A stretch of 64,000 bases of DNA from Larkinella insperata (GTDB lineage Bacteria; Bacteroidota; Bacteroidia; Cytophagales; Spirosomataceae), in assembly GCF_026248825.1 (NCBI RefSeq), contig NZ_CP110973.1, positions 6,283,501-6,347,500 on the forward strand, written 5' to 3'. The notes under the pieces are model-generated. The model saw only the letters and a list, made by a program, of their open reading frames with translations. It made no database searches and was not told the DNA's origin. The first letter of the stretch is position 1, and every line of letters begins with the position of its first letter. The position numbers and the translations under genes are program-made. Positions 32,678-42,545 of the stretch are shown piece by piece.

Positions 32678-35600
32678 ATGGTATCACAACAAACGCCAAA
32701 GGCTCATCAGCTTCAGAAACCGATTCGGATTGTAACGGCCGCTGCGCTGTTCGACGGCCACGATGCCGCCATCAACATCATGCGCCGGCTGATGCAGGCA
32801 TCCGGGGCCGAAGTCATTCACCTGGGCCATAACCGTTCGGTTGCGGAAATTGTCGATTGCGCCATTCAAGAGGATGCGCAGGGCATTGCCGTCACATCAT
32901 ACCAGGGCGGCCACATCGAGTTTTTCAAGTACATGATTGATCTGCTCCGGGAACGGGGTGCGGGGCATGTCAAGGTTTTTGGCGGAGGGGGTGGTACGAT
33001 TTTACCAATCGAAATCGAGGAGTTGCACCGCTACGGGGTTGCCCGGATTTATTCACCGGACGACGGCCGCACCTTGGGCTTACAGGGTATGATCACCGAT
33101 CTGCTCGAAAAATGTAACCAAGTAACCGAAACGATTAATCCATTGGAAGACCTGAACGGGCAATTGCCTACCTGGACGCGAGCCAGCGATGGGCAACGGA
33201 TCGGTCAGTTGATTTCCGTCGCGGAAAATGAACCGGAACGTTACGACAAAACCCGTTCCCGCTGGCCATTGGCCGAAAAGCAACCCCGAACCGTTCCCGT
33301 CCTCGGTATTACCGGCACGGGTGGAGCGGGCAAATCGTCGCTGGTCGATGAGCTGATCCGGCGGTTTCTGCTTCGTGTTCCGGATAAAACCGTTGCCATT
33401 TTATCCGTCGATCCGTCGAAGCGAAAAACCGGCGGGGCGCTCCTGGGCGACCGCATCCGGATGAACGCCATTCACCCCGATCTGGCGGCCGGGCGGGTTT
33501 ATATGCGCTCACTGGCAACTCGCCAAGCCAATCTGGCCCTGAGCAAACACGTTCGCGACGCCATCGAGATCTGCAAAATAGCGCAGTTTGACCTGATCAT
33601 TATTGAAACCTCGGGCATCGGGCAGTCGGATACGGAAATCACCGACCATTCGGATGTGAGCCTGTACGTCATGACCGCCGAGTACGGCGCGGCCACCCAA
33701 CTGGAAAAAATCGACATGCTGGACTTTGCCGACGTCGTTGCCATCAACAAATTCGACAAACGGGGTTCGCTGGATGCGTTGCGCGACGTTCGCAAGCAGT
33801 ACCGCCGGAACCACGCGGCTACTCATCCCGGCATCTGGGAAACCGACGACGACAAACTTCCCATTTTTGGCACCGTCGCGTCCCAGTTCAACGACGCCGG
33901 CATGACCGCCCTGTTCGCGCGACTGATGCAGTTGATCGGGCAGAAAACCGGCGTCCATTTGCTGGAAGGGACTCCCGCCGAATCCCCCTCCTCGCCCGCT
34001 CCGGCTTCCATCATTCCGCCCGACCGGGTGCGGTACCTGGCCGAACTGGTGGAAACCAGCGAGCAGTACGACGCCTTCGTTCGGGAGCAGGTCGTCATTG
34101 CCCGCAAACTGTATCAGATCAACGGCGTTCTGGAAACGCTGAAAACCGCACCGGATGGAGCGGCTGCGGTGGACGCCCTGAACGCCATGTACCGGGATTT
34201 TGAAAACCGTCTGCACCACGACTGCCGCCAGCGACTGAAAGACTGGCCGGCCCTGAAAGCGAAATACCGGGCCGATACGTATCAGTATCAGGTCCGTGAT
34301 AAAACAATCCACCAGAATCTGTTTACTACGTCGCTGTCGGGTTTGCGGATTCCGAAAATCAGTCTGCCGACCTACGAGGACTGGGGCGACATTCTGCGCT
34401 GGCTGCTGACCGAAAATGTTCCGGGCGAATTTCCCTACACGGCCGGGGTGTTTCCGCTCAAGCGTGAGGGGGAAGATCCGGCCCGGATGTTTGCCGGGGA
34501 AGGCGGTCCGGAACGCACCAACCGGCGGTTTCACTACGTTTCGAAAGGCTTGCCCGCTAAACGGCTTTCTACGGCATTCGATTCGGTTACGCTCTACGGC
34601 GAAGACCCGGATTACCGCCCCGATATTTACGGCAAAATCGGTAACTCGGGCGTCAGCATCTGTACGCTGGACGACGCCAAAAAGCTCTACAGCGGCTTTG
34701 ATCTCTGCAATCCGGCCACCTCGGTTTCTATGACGATTAATGGGCCGGCGCCCATGCTGCTCGGTTTTTTCCTGAATGCCGCCATCGATCAGCAGTGCGA
34801 AAAATGGCTGCGTCAGCAGGGTAATCTCGATAAGATTTCTGTCCTTCTGCCCACTGCACCCCACTACAACGGCCCACTCCCCGACGGCAACGACGGTTTG
34901 GGGTTGCTCCTGCTCGGAACCTCCGGCGACCGGGTTCTGCCCCGGGACGTGTACGAAAAAATCAAGGCCGATACGCTCCGGCAGGTGCGCGGAACGGTGC
35001 AGGCCGATATTTTAAAGGAAGACCAGGCGCAAAATACCTGCATTTTCTCAACGGAATTTGCGCTGCGCATGATGGGCGACATTCAGCAGTATTTTACCGA
35101 CAAGCAGGTTCGCAACTTTTACTCGGTCTCGATTTCGGGCTATCACATCGCCGAAGCCGGGGCCAACCCTATTTCCCAACTGGCATTTACCCTGTCCAAC
35201 GGCTTTACGTTCGTGGAATATTACCTCGCACGGGGTATGCACATCGACGATTTTGCGCCCAATCTCTCCTTTTTTTTCTCGAACGGTATGGACCCGGAAT
35301 ATTCGGTGCTGGGCCGGGTAGCGCGCCGGATCTGGGCAAAAGCCATGAAGCAAAAGTACAATGCCAACGAACGTTCGCAGAAACTGAAGTACCACATCCA
35401 GACGTCGGGCCGGAGTTTACACGCGCAGGAAATCGCCTTTAACGACATTCGGACGACGCTCCAGGCGCTGACGGCATTGTCTGACAACTGCAACTCGCTC
35501 CACACGAATGCCTACGACGAAGCCATTACGACGCCAACGGAAGAAAGCGTCCGTCGGGCGATGGCGATTCAGTTGATCATCAATCAGGAATTTGGGCTGG

Positions 35601-36088
35601 CGAAGAACGAAAACCCGTTGCAGGGTGCCTTCATGATGCAAGAACTGACGGACCTGGTTGAGCAGGCCGTTCTGAACGAATTCCGTAGCCTGAACGAACG
35701 CGGGGGCGTGCTGGGCGCCATGGAACGCATGTACCAGCGCAGTAAAATTCAGGATGAATCGATGGCGTACGAAATGCAGAAGCACAGCGGCAAACTGCCC
35801 ATCGTGGGCGTCAACACCTTCCTCGATCCCAACGGCTCACCCACCCGGATTCCGCAGGAAGTTATCCGCTCAACGGACGAGGAGAAACGCTACGCCATCG
35901 AATCCCGGCTGGCTTTTCAGGAACGAAACAAAGCAGCAGCCGCAGTGGCCTTGAAGGAAGTTCAAACCGTAGCCCTGTCGAACGGCAACAGCTTCGAAGC
36001 GCTGATGGAAGCCACGAAAGTTTGTACGTTGGGGCAGCTGTCGCGGGCCTTATACGCCGTTGGCGGGCAATACCGACGCAATATGTAA
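32678..36088 (+). CDS. icmF: Fused isobutyryl-CoA mutase (IcmF): B12 domain, G-protein chaperone and mutase
   Basis: A 1136-residue fusion. The N-terminal B12-binding domain has FDGHDAAI with cobalt-ligand His28. The central MeaB-type GTPase has Walker A GTGGAGKSS (about 212-220), ETSGIGQ and NKFDKRG. The C-terminal domain is the adenosylcobalamin-dependent mutase (about 560-1110, with FPYTAGVFPLKREGEDPARMF and the DCNPATSVSMTI-like strand). It interconverts isobutyryl-CoA and n-butyryl-CoA, and related acyl-CoAs, with the GTPase loading and protecting the cofactor. The PYTAGVFP segment follows IcmF rather than methylmalonyl-CoA mutase. ATG 32678 is the start; a TTG at 32672 is in frame. It is divergent from the NTT-HEAT gene. 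No cobalamin riboswitch is visible in the 85-bp gap. Confidence 0.95.
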   Translation: MVSQQTPKAHQLQKPIRIVTAAALFDGHDAAINIMRRLMQASGAEVIHLGHNRSVAEIVDCAIQEDAQGIAVTSYQGGHIEFFKYMIDLLRERGAGHVKVFGGGGGTILPIEIEELHRYGVARIYSPDDGRTLGLQGMITDLLEKCNQVTETINPLEDLNGQLPTWTRASDGQRIGQLISVAENEPERYDKTRSRWPLAEKQPRTVPVLGITGTGGAGKSSLVDELIRRFLLRVPDKTVAILSVDPSKRKTGGALLGDRIRMNAIHPDLAAGRVYMRSLATRQANLALSKHVRDAIEICKIAQFDLIIIETSGIGQSDTEITDHSDVSLYVMTAEYGAATQLEKIDMLDFADVVAINKFDKRGSLDALRDVRKQYRRNHAATHPGIWETDDDKLPIFGTVASQFNDAGMTALFARLMQLIGQKTGVHLLEGTPAESPSSPAPASIIPPDRVRYLAELVETSEQYDAFVREQVVIARKLYQINGVLETLKTAPDGAAAVDALNAMYRDFENRLHHDCRQRLKDWPALKAKYRADTYQYQVRDKTIHQNLFTTSLSGLRIPKISLPTYEDWGDILRWLLTENVPGEFPYTAGVFPLKREGEDPARMFAGEGGPERTNRRFHYVSKGLPAKRLSTAFDSVTLYGEDPDYRPDIYGKIGNSGVSICTLDDAKKLYSGFDLCNPATSVSMTINGPAPMLLGFFLNAAIDQQCEKWLRQQGNLDKISVLLPTAPHYNGPLPDGNDGLGLLLLGTSGDRVLPRDVYEKIKADTLRQVRGTVQADILKEDQAQNTCIFSTEFALRMMGDIQQYFTDKQVRNFYSVSISGYHIAEAGANPISQLAFTLSNGFTFVEYYLARGMHIDDFAPNLSFFFSNGMDPEYSVLGRVARRIWAKAMKQKYNANERSQKLKYHIQTSGRSLHAQEIAFNDIRTTLQALTALSDNCNSLHTNAYDEAITTPTEESVRRAMAIQLIINQEFGLAKNENPLQGAFMMQELTDLVEQAVLNEFRSLNERGGVLGAMERMYQRSKIQDESMAYEMQKHSGKLPIVGVNTFLDPNGSPTRIPQEVIRSTDEEKRYAIESRLAFQERNKAAAAVALKEVQTVALSNGNSFEALMEATKVCTLGQLSRALYAVGGQYRRNM

Positions 36089-36132
36089 ACGACTGATTCG
36101 CAGACAAAAATTTACTTATTTCTTATAAGACG

Positions 36133-36657
36133 ATGAAAGCAACGTCCATAAGTGCTCTTATTTTTCTGCTCCCCACCGTTTTATGGGCCCAGCTTTCTAA
36201 ACAAAGAAGCTGGCAAAACGATTTCTTATTCAGGGTGCCGCCCCGACTGGATTCTGGCATGAACATAAACGGGCTCTCCCGCGAGTCGTGTCACCGATTG
36301 ATTGACAAAATGTTCACCGTCGATCAGCAATACCGGGACAGCTCTATGCGCTATCAATTGCATTCCGAGAAGGAACGGTATTTTACCCGTTTAATGAACC
36401 AGAACGATCTGGTGAACTGGACGCTCCTGTTGAAGATAGTAAAACGGCATGGCTGGCCTTGCCAGGCAAACGGTGAACGTTCGTACAAAGCCTGGATCAT
36501 TGCCTGGCACGCCCGGGCCGACTGGAAATGGATGCAACGTTTTTACCCTCACGTCCGAAAGGCAAACCAATTGCGCTGTGTGCATCCGAATTTGTACCGG
36601 GAATTTAAAGACCAGTTTGACCACCTGAACAAAGTCTTCAACCCCACAGGAACTTAA
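36133..36657 (+). CDS. Small exported protein, DUF6624-like
   Basis: A 174-residue protein with signal peptide MKATSISALIFLLPTVLWAQ. The mature part has VDQQYRD, then KRHGWPCQANGERSYKAWIIAWHA, resembling the uncharacterised DUF6624 family (conserved DQ.YR and HGWP...A..I..HA). Conserved His and Trp residues (HGWP, AWHA) hint at a catalytic or metal role, but nothing is established. It follows icmF by 44 bp on the same strand and may be cotranscribed; there is no metabolic link I can see. No terminator follows. Confidence 0.6.
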   Translation: MKATSISALIFLLPTVLWAQLSKQRSWQNDFLFRVPPRLDSGMNINGLSRESCHRLIDKMFTVDQQYRDSSMRYQLHSEKERYFTRLMNQNDLVNWTLLLKIVKRHGWPCQANGERSYKAWIIAWHARADWKWMQRFYPHVRKANQLRCVHPNLYREFKDQFDHLNKVFNPTGT

Positions 36658-36933
36658 ATGGTGTGCATACCAGTAACAAATATTTTTGGCGATTCCGGCA
36701 AGACTGGCCCGAAAAATGATCAGGCTCATTGCATATCTTTTTTGTCTGACAAAAGCAAAGAAATCCGCTTTCTGTTACAGAAGAAGGCACTTTTCACAAA
36801 GTAAATTCCCAAAAATTAATCGCTATTGTTAAAGCAGAACATTAATTTAAGGCGACAAATGACTTCATGTCCGCCAAGTCGTCTAACCTCAGGACTTAAT
36901 TTTTCGACGTAACCACCGTACCTGGAGCTTCAT

Positions 36934-39624
36934 ATGGAATACAACCTTAAGATGCAAAACAACATCGAACGCGAGCGAATCTACAGCCGCGCAGACAACA
37001 AAGGGTGGAAGAAATGGGGCCCTTATCTCTCGGAACGCTCGTGGGGTACGGTTCGTGAGGACTACAGCGTCCACGGCAACGCCTGGGGATTTATTACCCA
37101 CGACATGGCACGCTCCCGGGCCTACCGCTGGGGGGAAGACGGTATTGGTGGGCTTTCCGACAACAAAGGGCACGTTTGTTTTGCGCTGGCATTCTGGAAT
37201 CACCAGGACAGCATCATCAAGGAACGGCTTTTTGGGCTGACCGGTCCGGAAGGCAACCACGGCGAAGACGTCAAAGAGCTGTATTACTACCTCGATAGTA
37301 CGCCGACGCACTCCTACATGAAGATGCTCTACAAGTATCCGCAGCAGCCGTTTCCGTACGGCCGTCTGGTGGATGCGGCCCGCCATCGCAACCGGCTCGA
37401 ACCCGAATTCGAACTAGTCGATACGGGTATTTTCGACGAGAATCAGTACTTCGATATTTTTATTGAATACGCCAAAAACGACGAAAACGATATCCTGATC
37501 AAGATAACGGCGCACAACCGGTATTCGCAGGAGGCTCAACTGACGATGCTTCCTACGCTCTGGTTCCGCAACACCTGGTCGTGGGGGTACGAACAATATG
37601 CCTACAAACCGATTCTGAACGGTATTGCTACCACGCAGATTGCGGTTGATCATAAGCTGCTCGGCAAATACAAGCTCTACTGCGAAGATGCCGACGAATT
37701 GCTGTTCTGCGAAAATGAAACCAATACCGAACGACTTTACGGTATTCCGAACGAGTCGCTGTTTTGCAAGGACGGTATTAATAATTACGTTATTTCGGGC
37801 GACAAGAAGTATGTTAACCCGAACCAAATCGGCTCGAAGGCTTCTGCGCGGTACGTGCGGGCGGTACCGGGGGGCGATTCGGTGACCATCCGGCTGCGGT
37901 TCAGCCAGGATACCCACAACAGCCAGCCGTTTGCCGACTTTGACGAAATTTTTGATCAGCGGCTGCGGGAGGCCGACGAGTTTTACGATCAGTTGCAAAG
38001 CAACGTCGTTGATCCCGAACTGCGGACCATTCAGCGGCAGGCCTACGCCGGTATGTTGTGGAACAAGCAGTTCTATTATTACAACGTGAACGAGTGGCTC
38101 AAGGGCGACCCCAAAATGCCAACGCCGTTCCACGGCCGGGCCTATCAGCGCAATTCCAGCTGGCGGCATATGTACACGGCCAACATCCTGTCGATGCCCG
38201 ACAAATGGGAATATCCGTGGTTTGCAGCCTGGGACCTGGCGTTTCATACGCTGACGCTGGCCCGGCTCGATCCGCACTTCGCCAAACGGCAACTGGCGGT
38301 TATTCTGCGCGAGTACTACATGCATCCCAACGGCCAGATTCCGGCCTACGAGTGGAATTTCAGCGATGTAAACCCGCCCGTCCACGCCTGGGCGACCTGG
38401 AAAGTTTATGAGATCGACCGGGACATGAACGGCAAGGGAGACATCGACTTCCTGGAACGGGTTTTTCACAAAATGCTGCTCAACTTTACGTGGTGGGTCA
38501 ACCGCAAGGACGTGAACGGGAACAGCATCTTCGGCGGGGGCTTCCTCGGCCTCGATAACATCGGGGTGTTCGACCGCAGCCAGCCCTTGCCGATGGGTGG
38601 TCACATTGAGCAGGCCGACGGTACGGGCTGGATGGCGATGTACACGCTAAACATGCTCCGGATTGCCTGCGAAATTGCCCTGACCCGGCCCTCCTACCAG
38701 GACATGGCGTCCAAATTTTTCGAGCACTTCCTGCACATCGCAGCCGCCATGAAAAACCTCGGGGGCCAGGGTATCAGTCTGTGGGACGAAGACGATCAGT
38801 TTTACTACGACGTTCTGCACACGCCCGACTCCAGTATGCTGCTGAAAATCCGGTCGATGGTGGGTCTGATTCCGCTGTTTGCCGTGGAGATTCTAGACGA
38901 TAAGCTGCTGGAAAAATTGCCGGACTTCAAACGCCGGGTGGAATGGGTGTTGACCAACCGCCCGGATCTGGCGTCGCTGATTTCGCGCTGGCACGAACCG
39001 GGAAAAGGCGCCACGCACCTGCTCTCGCTGCTCCGCGGCCACCGGATGAAGATGCTGCTCAAACGGATGTTCGACGAAACCGAATTCCTGTCGGAGTACG
39101 GCATCCGGGCCCTGTCGAAATACCACGGCGACAAACCGTACGAGTTCAACCTGAACGGCGAAATCTTTACGGTTAAATACGTGCCGAACGAATCGGAAAC
39201 CAGCCTGTTCGGCGGTAACTCCAACTGGCGGGGGCCAATCTGGTTTCCGGTCAATTACCTACTGATCGACTCGCTCCTCAAGTTTTACAACTACTACGGC
39301 GACGATTTTGAAATCGAGTACCCGACGAATTCGGGCCAGGTCATGAGCATCAAAGAAGCCACGGTATTGGTTGCCGAGCGCCTGATCAACATCTTCCGGC
39401 GCGACAACACCGGCAAAGTTCCGGCCTATAGCGGACACGAGAAGTTTCAGGATGATCCGCACTTCAAGGACCTTCACCTGTTTTTCGAGTACTTCCACGG
39501 CGATAACGGAAGCGGCCTGGGCGCCAACCACCAAACTGGCTGGACGGGTCTGGTAGCCGACCTAATCGAGTTTTTATACCAACACCGCCAGCAGCAGGAG
39601 CCCATTCACGCCAAGGTGTTGTAG
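36934..39624 (+). CDS. GH63-type glucosidase (896 aa)
   Basis: A large cytoplasmic glycoside hydrolase (no signal peptide) of the GH63-like 'glucosidase' group, which cleaves alpha-linked glucose from glycosides or mannosylglycerate-like solutes. It has an N-terminal beta-sandwich region and a C-terminal (alpha/alpha)6 barrel. Typical text includes AYEWNFSDVNPPVHAWA (about 468-484; likely acid region) and FFEYFHGDNGSGLGANHQTGWTGLVA near the C-terminus. The catalytic residues are inferred from family alignment, not verified here. ATG 36934 is used; an alternative ATG six codons later (MQNNIERER) is possible. It is monocistronic, with 276 bp of featureless sequence upstream and a hairpin terminator after it. 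Confidence 0.88.
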   Translation: MEYNLKMQNNIERERIYSRADNKGWKKWGPYLSERSWGTVREDYSVHGNAWGFITHDMARSRAYRWGEDGIGGLSDNKGHVCFALAFWNHQDSIIKERLFGLTGPEGNHGEDVKELYYYLDSTPTHSYMKMLYKYPQQPFPYGRLVDAARHRNRLEPEFELVDTGIFDENQYFDIFIEYAKNDENDILIKITAHNRYSQEAQLTMLPTLWFRNTWSWGYEQYAYKPILNGIATTQIAVDHKLLGKYKLYCEDADELLFCENETNTERLYGIPNESLFCKDGINNYVISGDKKYVNPNQIGSKASARYVRAVPGGDSVTIRLRFSQDTHNSQPFADFDEIFDQRLREADEFYDQLQSNVVDPELRTIQRQAYAGMLWNKQFYYYNVNEWLKGDPKMPTPFHGRAYQRNSSWRHMYTANILSMPDKWEYPWFAAWDLAFHTLTLARLDPHFAKRQLAVILREYYMHPNGQIPAYEWNFSDVNPPVHAWATWKVYEIDRDMNGKGDIDFLERVFHKMLLNFTWWVNRKDVNGNSIFGGGFLGLDNIGVFDRSQPLPMGGHIEQADGTGWMAMYTLNMLRIACEIALTRPSYQDMASKFFEHFLHIAAAMKNLGGQGISLWDEDDQFYYDVLHTPDSSMLLKIRSMVGLIPLFAVEILDDKLLEKLPDFKRRVEWVLTNRPDLASLISRWHEPGKGATHLLSLLRGHRMKMLLKRMFDETEFLSEYGIRALSKYHGDKPYEFNLNGEIFTVKYVPNESETSLFGGNSNWRGPIWFPVNYLLIDSLLKFYNYYGDDFEIEYPTNSGQVMSIKEATVLVAERLINIFRRDNTGKVPAYSGHEKFQDDPHFKDLHLFFEYFHGDNGSGLGANHQTGWTGLVADLIEFLYQHRQQQEPIHAKVL

Positions 39625-39668
39625 CGGCCTGTAAGCCTGTACTTCGGCTTTTCCGAAACCTTTCTTCG

Positions 39669-39714
39669 CCAGTCAGTCACTTTTTGTCAACAGAAAGAGG
39701 CTGACTGGTTTCTT
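39669..39714 (+). terminator. Rho-independent-type terminator
   Basis: CCAGTCAG (39669-39676) and CTGACTGG (39701-39708) form an 8-bp stem with further pairing inside, followed by TTTCTTT. It ends the glucosidase transcript. Confidence 0.7.
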
Positions 39715-39791
39715 TATGAGGCCCCTTAACGAAAAATACCTCTTCTTTGTTTGCTCGAAAACTCGGAATTTGCAATCCCCTCGTCACTTTC

Positions 39792-39823
39792 TTTGGCAGG
39801 TCGGGCCAAAACCCGTATCTTCA
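39792..39823 (+). promoter_or_regulatory. Predicted promoter of the TPR-protein gene
   Basis: TTTG at 39792-39795 and TATCTTCA at 39816-39823 are separated by 20 bases; the -7 box differs from TAnnTTTG at two positions. Start codon lies 27 bases downstream. Confidence 0.35.
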
Positions 39824-39850
39824 CCCACCCCCTCATAACTTCTGATCCGA

Positions 39851-42001
39851 ATGCCAAGACTGTTGTGTAAGGTTGTTGTGCTGTTCTTGTGTGTCGTTAT
39901 ACAACCGATAGCTGGGTATTCTTTCGAGTTAACGCCTGCTCAACCAACGGATTCCGTTCCCCGTCTCAACAACACGGCGCTCCGATTGGCCCGAAATAAA
40001 AATTACGCCGGGGCCCTCCAGTTGCTCAAGCGGGCCGCTGCCGGACGCCCTTCCGACACCCTCCTGTATAACCAGGCCATCATTTTAAGCCACCTGAAAC
40101 GGTACGAAGAAGCGGCCTCCCTCCTGCAACAGGCGCCGACGTTCTCCCAGGCTCAGGCCAACCAGGGTATCTTTTTCTGCATGAGTGGCGATGTAAAAAC
40201 GGGTTTGTCTCTACTGGAAAACACGTCTGGCGGAAAGAATGCGGATAAAATCGCTTACAACCGCGCCGTCGCCTATTTGCACGCCCGTCGGTTCGACGAC
40301 GCCAACCGCGCAGCTTCGGAAGCTGTCAGGATCCGGGGCGGTGAGCCCCTGTACCGGCTGGTGAAAGCCGATGCCCTGCAGGGGCTGGGCAAACACCGGG
40401 AAGCACTCAATGCCTATGAAGCCCTTGAAAAAGAGACCAAACTGGCAACCATGCTGCCCGTACGCATTGGTAACGCCCTTCTGGGCCTGAAGCAATACGA
40501 AGAAGCCGCTGCCAGTTTCAACCGTTATCTGATCTCCGGCGACCGCAGCAACCAGGCGGAAGCTCGCTACGGTCTGGCCAACGCCTTTTATGGTCAAAAA
40601 GAGTTTTCGAAAGCCGTTGCTGAATTTCGGCGGGCGGTGCAGTTTCGGCCCCAGTGGCTGGAAGCCCGTACGGGCCTTGGCAATGCCCTGTGCAGCATCC
40701 GGGATTACCGCTCAGCCCGCATCGAATACGAAGCCGCGCTGGCCCTGAAGCCCGACGACCCGCACCTTCACCTTGGTCTGGGTGTGGTGAGCCACCGGCA
40801 GGGGTTGCACGAGGAAGCACTGGAGCACTTCGCCAAAGCGTCGAGCTTGCTGGATGAAAAAGACAAAGAACTTGCCGACTGCTTTCTGAGCCTGGGCCTT
40901 ACCAAACTGGAGATGAACCAGTTGGATTCCGCCCTTGTGCATTTGAATGTGGCGATGCGACTCAACAAAGATCACCCGGCGGCCTACGCCGGTGCCAGTG
41001 AAGTTTACCGGAAGAAGGAAAGCTCCCGCTACACCCTGGAATACTTGGAAAAAGCCATCCGCCTATCTCCCCAAAACGATAAGATGTTGACCAACAAAGG
41101 CAACATGTACCTGAAGCTGGGAGACATGGACCAGGCTTACGAGAATTTCTACTGGGCTTTAAATCATAATTCGCAGAACATCAACGCCCTGAACGGCCTT
41201 TCGATCTCTTTGCTGGAAAAAGACCGCATTGAAGAAGCCGAGACGGTGCTCGACAGCCTCATCAACCGCGGTCATCACAAGGCGTTTTTGCTCAACAACC
41301 GGGGTATCGTCCGCTCGTACCTGGCACTGAAGCACGAAAAGCAGAAAGACCAGCACGGCGCACGGCAATATTACTACCGCTCCATCCGCGACTACGAACG
41401 CTCCCGCGATCTAGACTCGACGCACAAAACGTATTTCAACAACCTGGGGAACGTCTACAAAAACACGGGTGAATACGACAAAGCCGTTAAAAGCTACCTC
41501 GGTCACCTCGACCGCAGTGCCATCAACAACCTGGGCGTTCTGTACGCCCGTAACGGAAAAGGCGATTACGGACGGCATTACCTGAACGTTGCCATCACCA
41601 TCGATTCGGCCAGTCTGGTCTACCGGTATAACCGCTACAAAGTGTACAAGGAATTTTTCAAGGATTCGCTGACCCGACGACCCGACATCCTTCAGGGCCA
41701 GGATTTGATGCCAACCAACTCCATTAGTTCAAAATACAGCAAAGACGGTTACATCAACATCTACCTGTACGATTACGACTTCGAGCATTACGAATTCCCC
41801 GGTGACCATTATTTTCCTATTCAGAATGCCCTTCCGGCCCCACCGGAGTACCGCCCGCTGGACGATTTGCTGGCCATGTCGGCGGTCAAAGAGTCGACCA
41901 CGCCCCGGGTTGCCCCCCCGGTTCGGATTACCAGCAAGCGGATGCCCAAAGCCCGCCGAACCCGCATGGCAGGCAGCACGAAATGCCCCAAGATCATCTG
42001 A
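39851..42001 (+). CDS. Exported TPR-repeat protein, 716 aa
   Basis: A 716-residue protein with signal peptide (MPRLLCKVVVLFLCVVIQPIAGYS). Most of it is tandem tetratricopeptide repeats: for example ARNKNYAGALQLLKRAA, KRYEEAASLLQQAP, KEFSKAVAEFRRAV, DYRSARIEYEAALAL, GEYDKAVKSYLGHLD. TPR scaffolds bind partner proteins, so it probably organises an envelope complex. The last 120 residues are less regular, with DYDFEHYEFPGDHYFPIQ and a basic tail (SKRMPKARRTRMAGS). No catalytic domain is seen. It is a single gene with no partner on either side. Confidence 0.85.
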   Translation: MPRLLCKVVVLFLCVVIQPIAGYSFELTPAQPTDSVPRLNNTALRLARNKNYAGALQLLKRAAAGRPSDTLLYNQAIILSHLKRYEEAASLLQQAPTFSQAQANQGIFFCMSGDVKTGLSLLENTSGGKNADKIAYNRAVAYLHARRFDDANRAASEAVRIRGGEPLYRLVKADALQGLGKHREALNAYEALEKETKLATMLPVRIGNALLGLKQYEEAAASFNRYLISGDRSNQAEARYGLANAFYGQKEFSKAVAEFRRAVQFRPQWLEARTGLGNALCSIRDYRSARIEYEAALALKPDDPHLHLGLGVVSHRQGLHEEALEHFAKASSLLDEKDKELADCFLSLGLTKLEMNQLDSALVHLNVAMRLNKDHPAAYAGASEVYRKKESSRYTLEYLEKAIRLSPQNDKMLTNKGNMYLKLGDMDQAYENFYWALNHNSQNINALNGLSISLLEKDRIEEAETVLDSLINRGHHKAFLLNNRGIVRSYLALKHEKQKDQHGARQYYYRSIRDYERSRDLDSTHKTYFNNLGNVYKNTGEYDKAVKSYLGHLDRSAINNLGVLYARNGKGDYGRHYLNVAITIDSASLVYRYNRYKVYKEFFKDSLTRRPDILQGQDLMPTNSISSKYSKDGYINIYLYDYDFEHYEFPGDHYFPIQNALPAPPEYRPLDDLLAMSAVKESTTPRVAPPVRITSKRMPKARRTRMAGSTKCPKII

Positions 42002-42104
42002 GTGCTGCTTATGCAGACGAGCCATTTATTAATGAAACATATTCTTGGTTTTATCTAAAATTTTTGGGTAACTTAGAATACGTTACATCAAAAAATGCTG
42101 CGTT

Positions 42105-42539
42105 ATGAATGTTATACAACGTGTTGAGCATTGGGGAGATACACATCACCCGGCCTGGATTGACGCACTTCGCATTATGCTGGGAATTGTTCTGTTCCTG
42201 AAAGGGGTAAGTTTCATTGGGGATACGGGTCATCTGACCAACCTGGTGGGCGGTACCCGGTTCGATTTGATTCCGATGTTTCTGATTCACTACGTGGCTT
42301 TTGCCCATCTGGTCGGCGGCTTGCTGATTGCGATGGGTTGTATGACCCGTCTGGCCGTGCTGGTTCAGTTACCAATCCTGCTGGGAGCGGTATTTTTTGT
42401 TAACATCACCCACGGTTTCTCCGCCCTGAATTCGGAACTCTGGTTATCCGTCGTGGTGCTGCTTCTTTTGCTGGTTTTTCTGGTAGTGGGGTCCGGCCGC
42501 TTTTCGGTGGATGATTACATGCGGAGACACGACCATTAA
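42105..42539 (+). CDS. DoxX-family membrane protein
   Basis: A 144-residue protein with four predicted membrane spans (about 20-36, 63-81, 87-103, 115-133) of the DoxX/SURF4-like superfamily. It contains ALRIMLGIVLFLKGVSFI and HYVAFAHLVGGLLIAMGCMTRLAVLVQLPILLGAVFF. DoxX proteins are linked to redox stress and membrane quinone chemistry, but biochemistry is not settled for most. It is convergent with the AraC gene across a gap of only six bases, so their transcripts must overlap at the ends. Being next to the aldehyde dehydrogenase cluster fits a detoxification setting (inference). Confidence 0.85.
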   Translation: MNVIQRVEHWGDTHHPAWIDALRIMLGIVLFLKGVSFIGDTGHLTNLVGGTRFDLIPMFLIHYVAFAHLVGGLLIAMGCMTRLAVLVQLPILLGAVFFVNITHGFSALNSELWLSVVVLLLLLVFLVVGSGRFSVDDYMRRHDH

Positions 42540-42545
42540 AACCGC

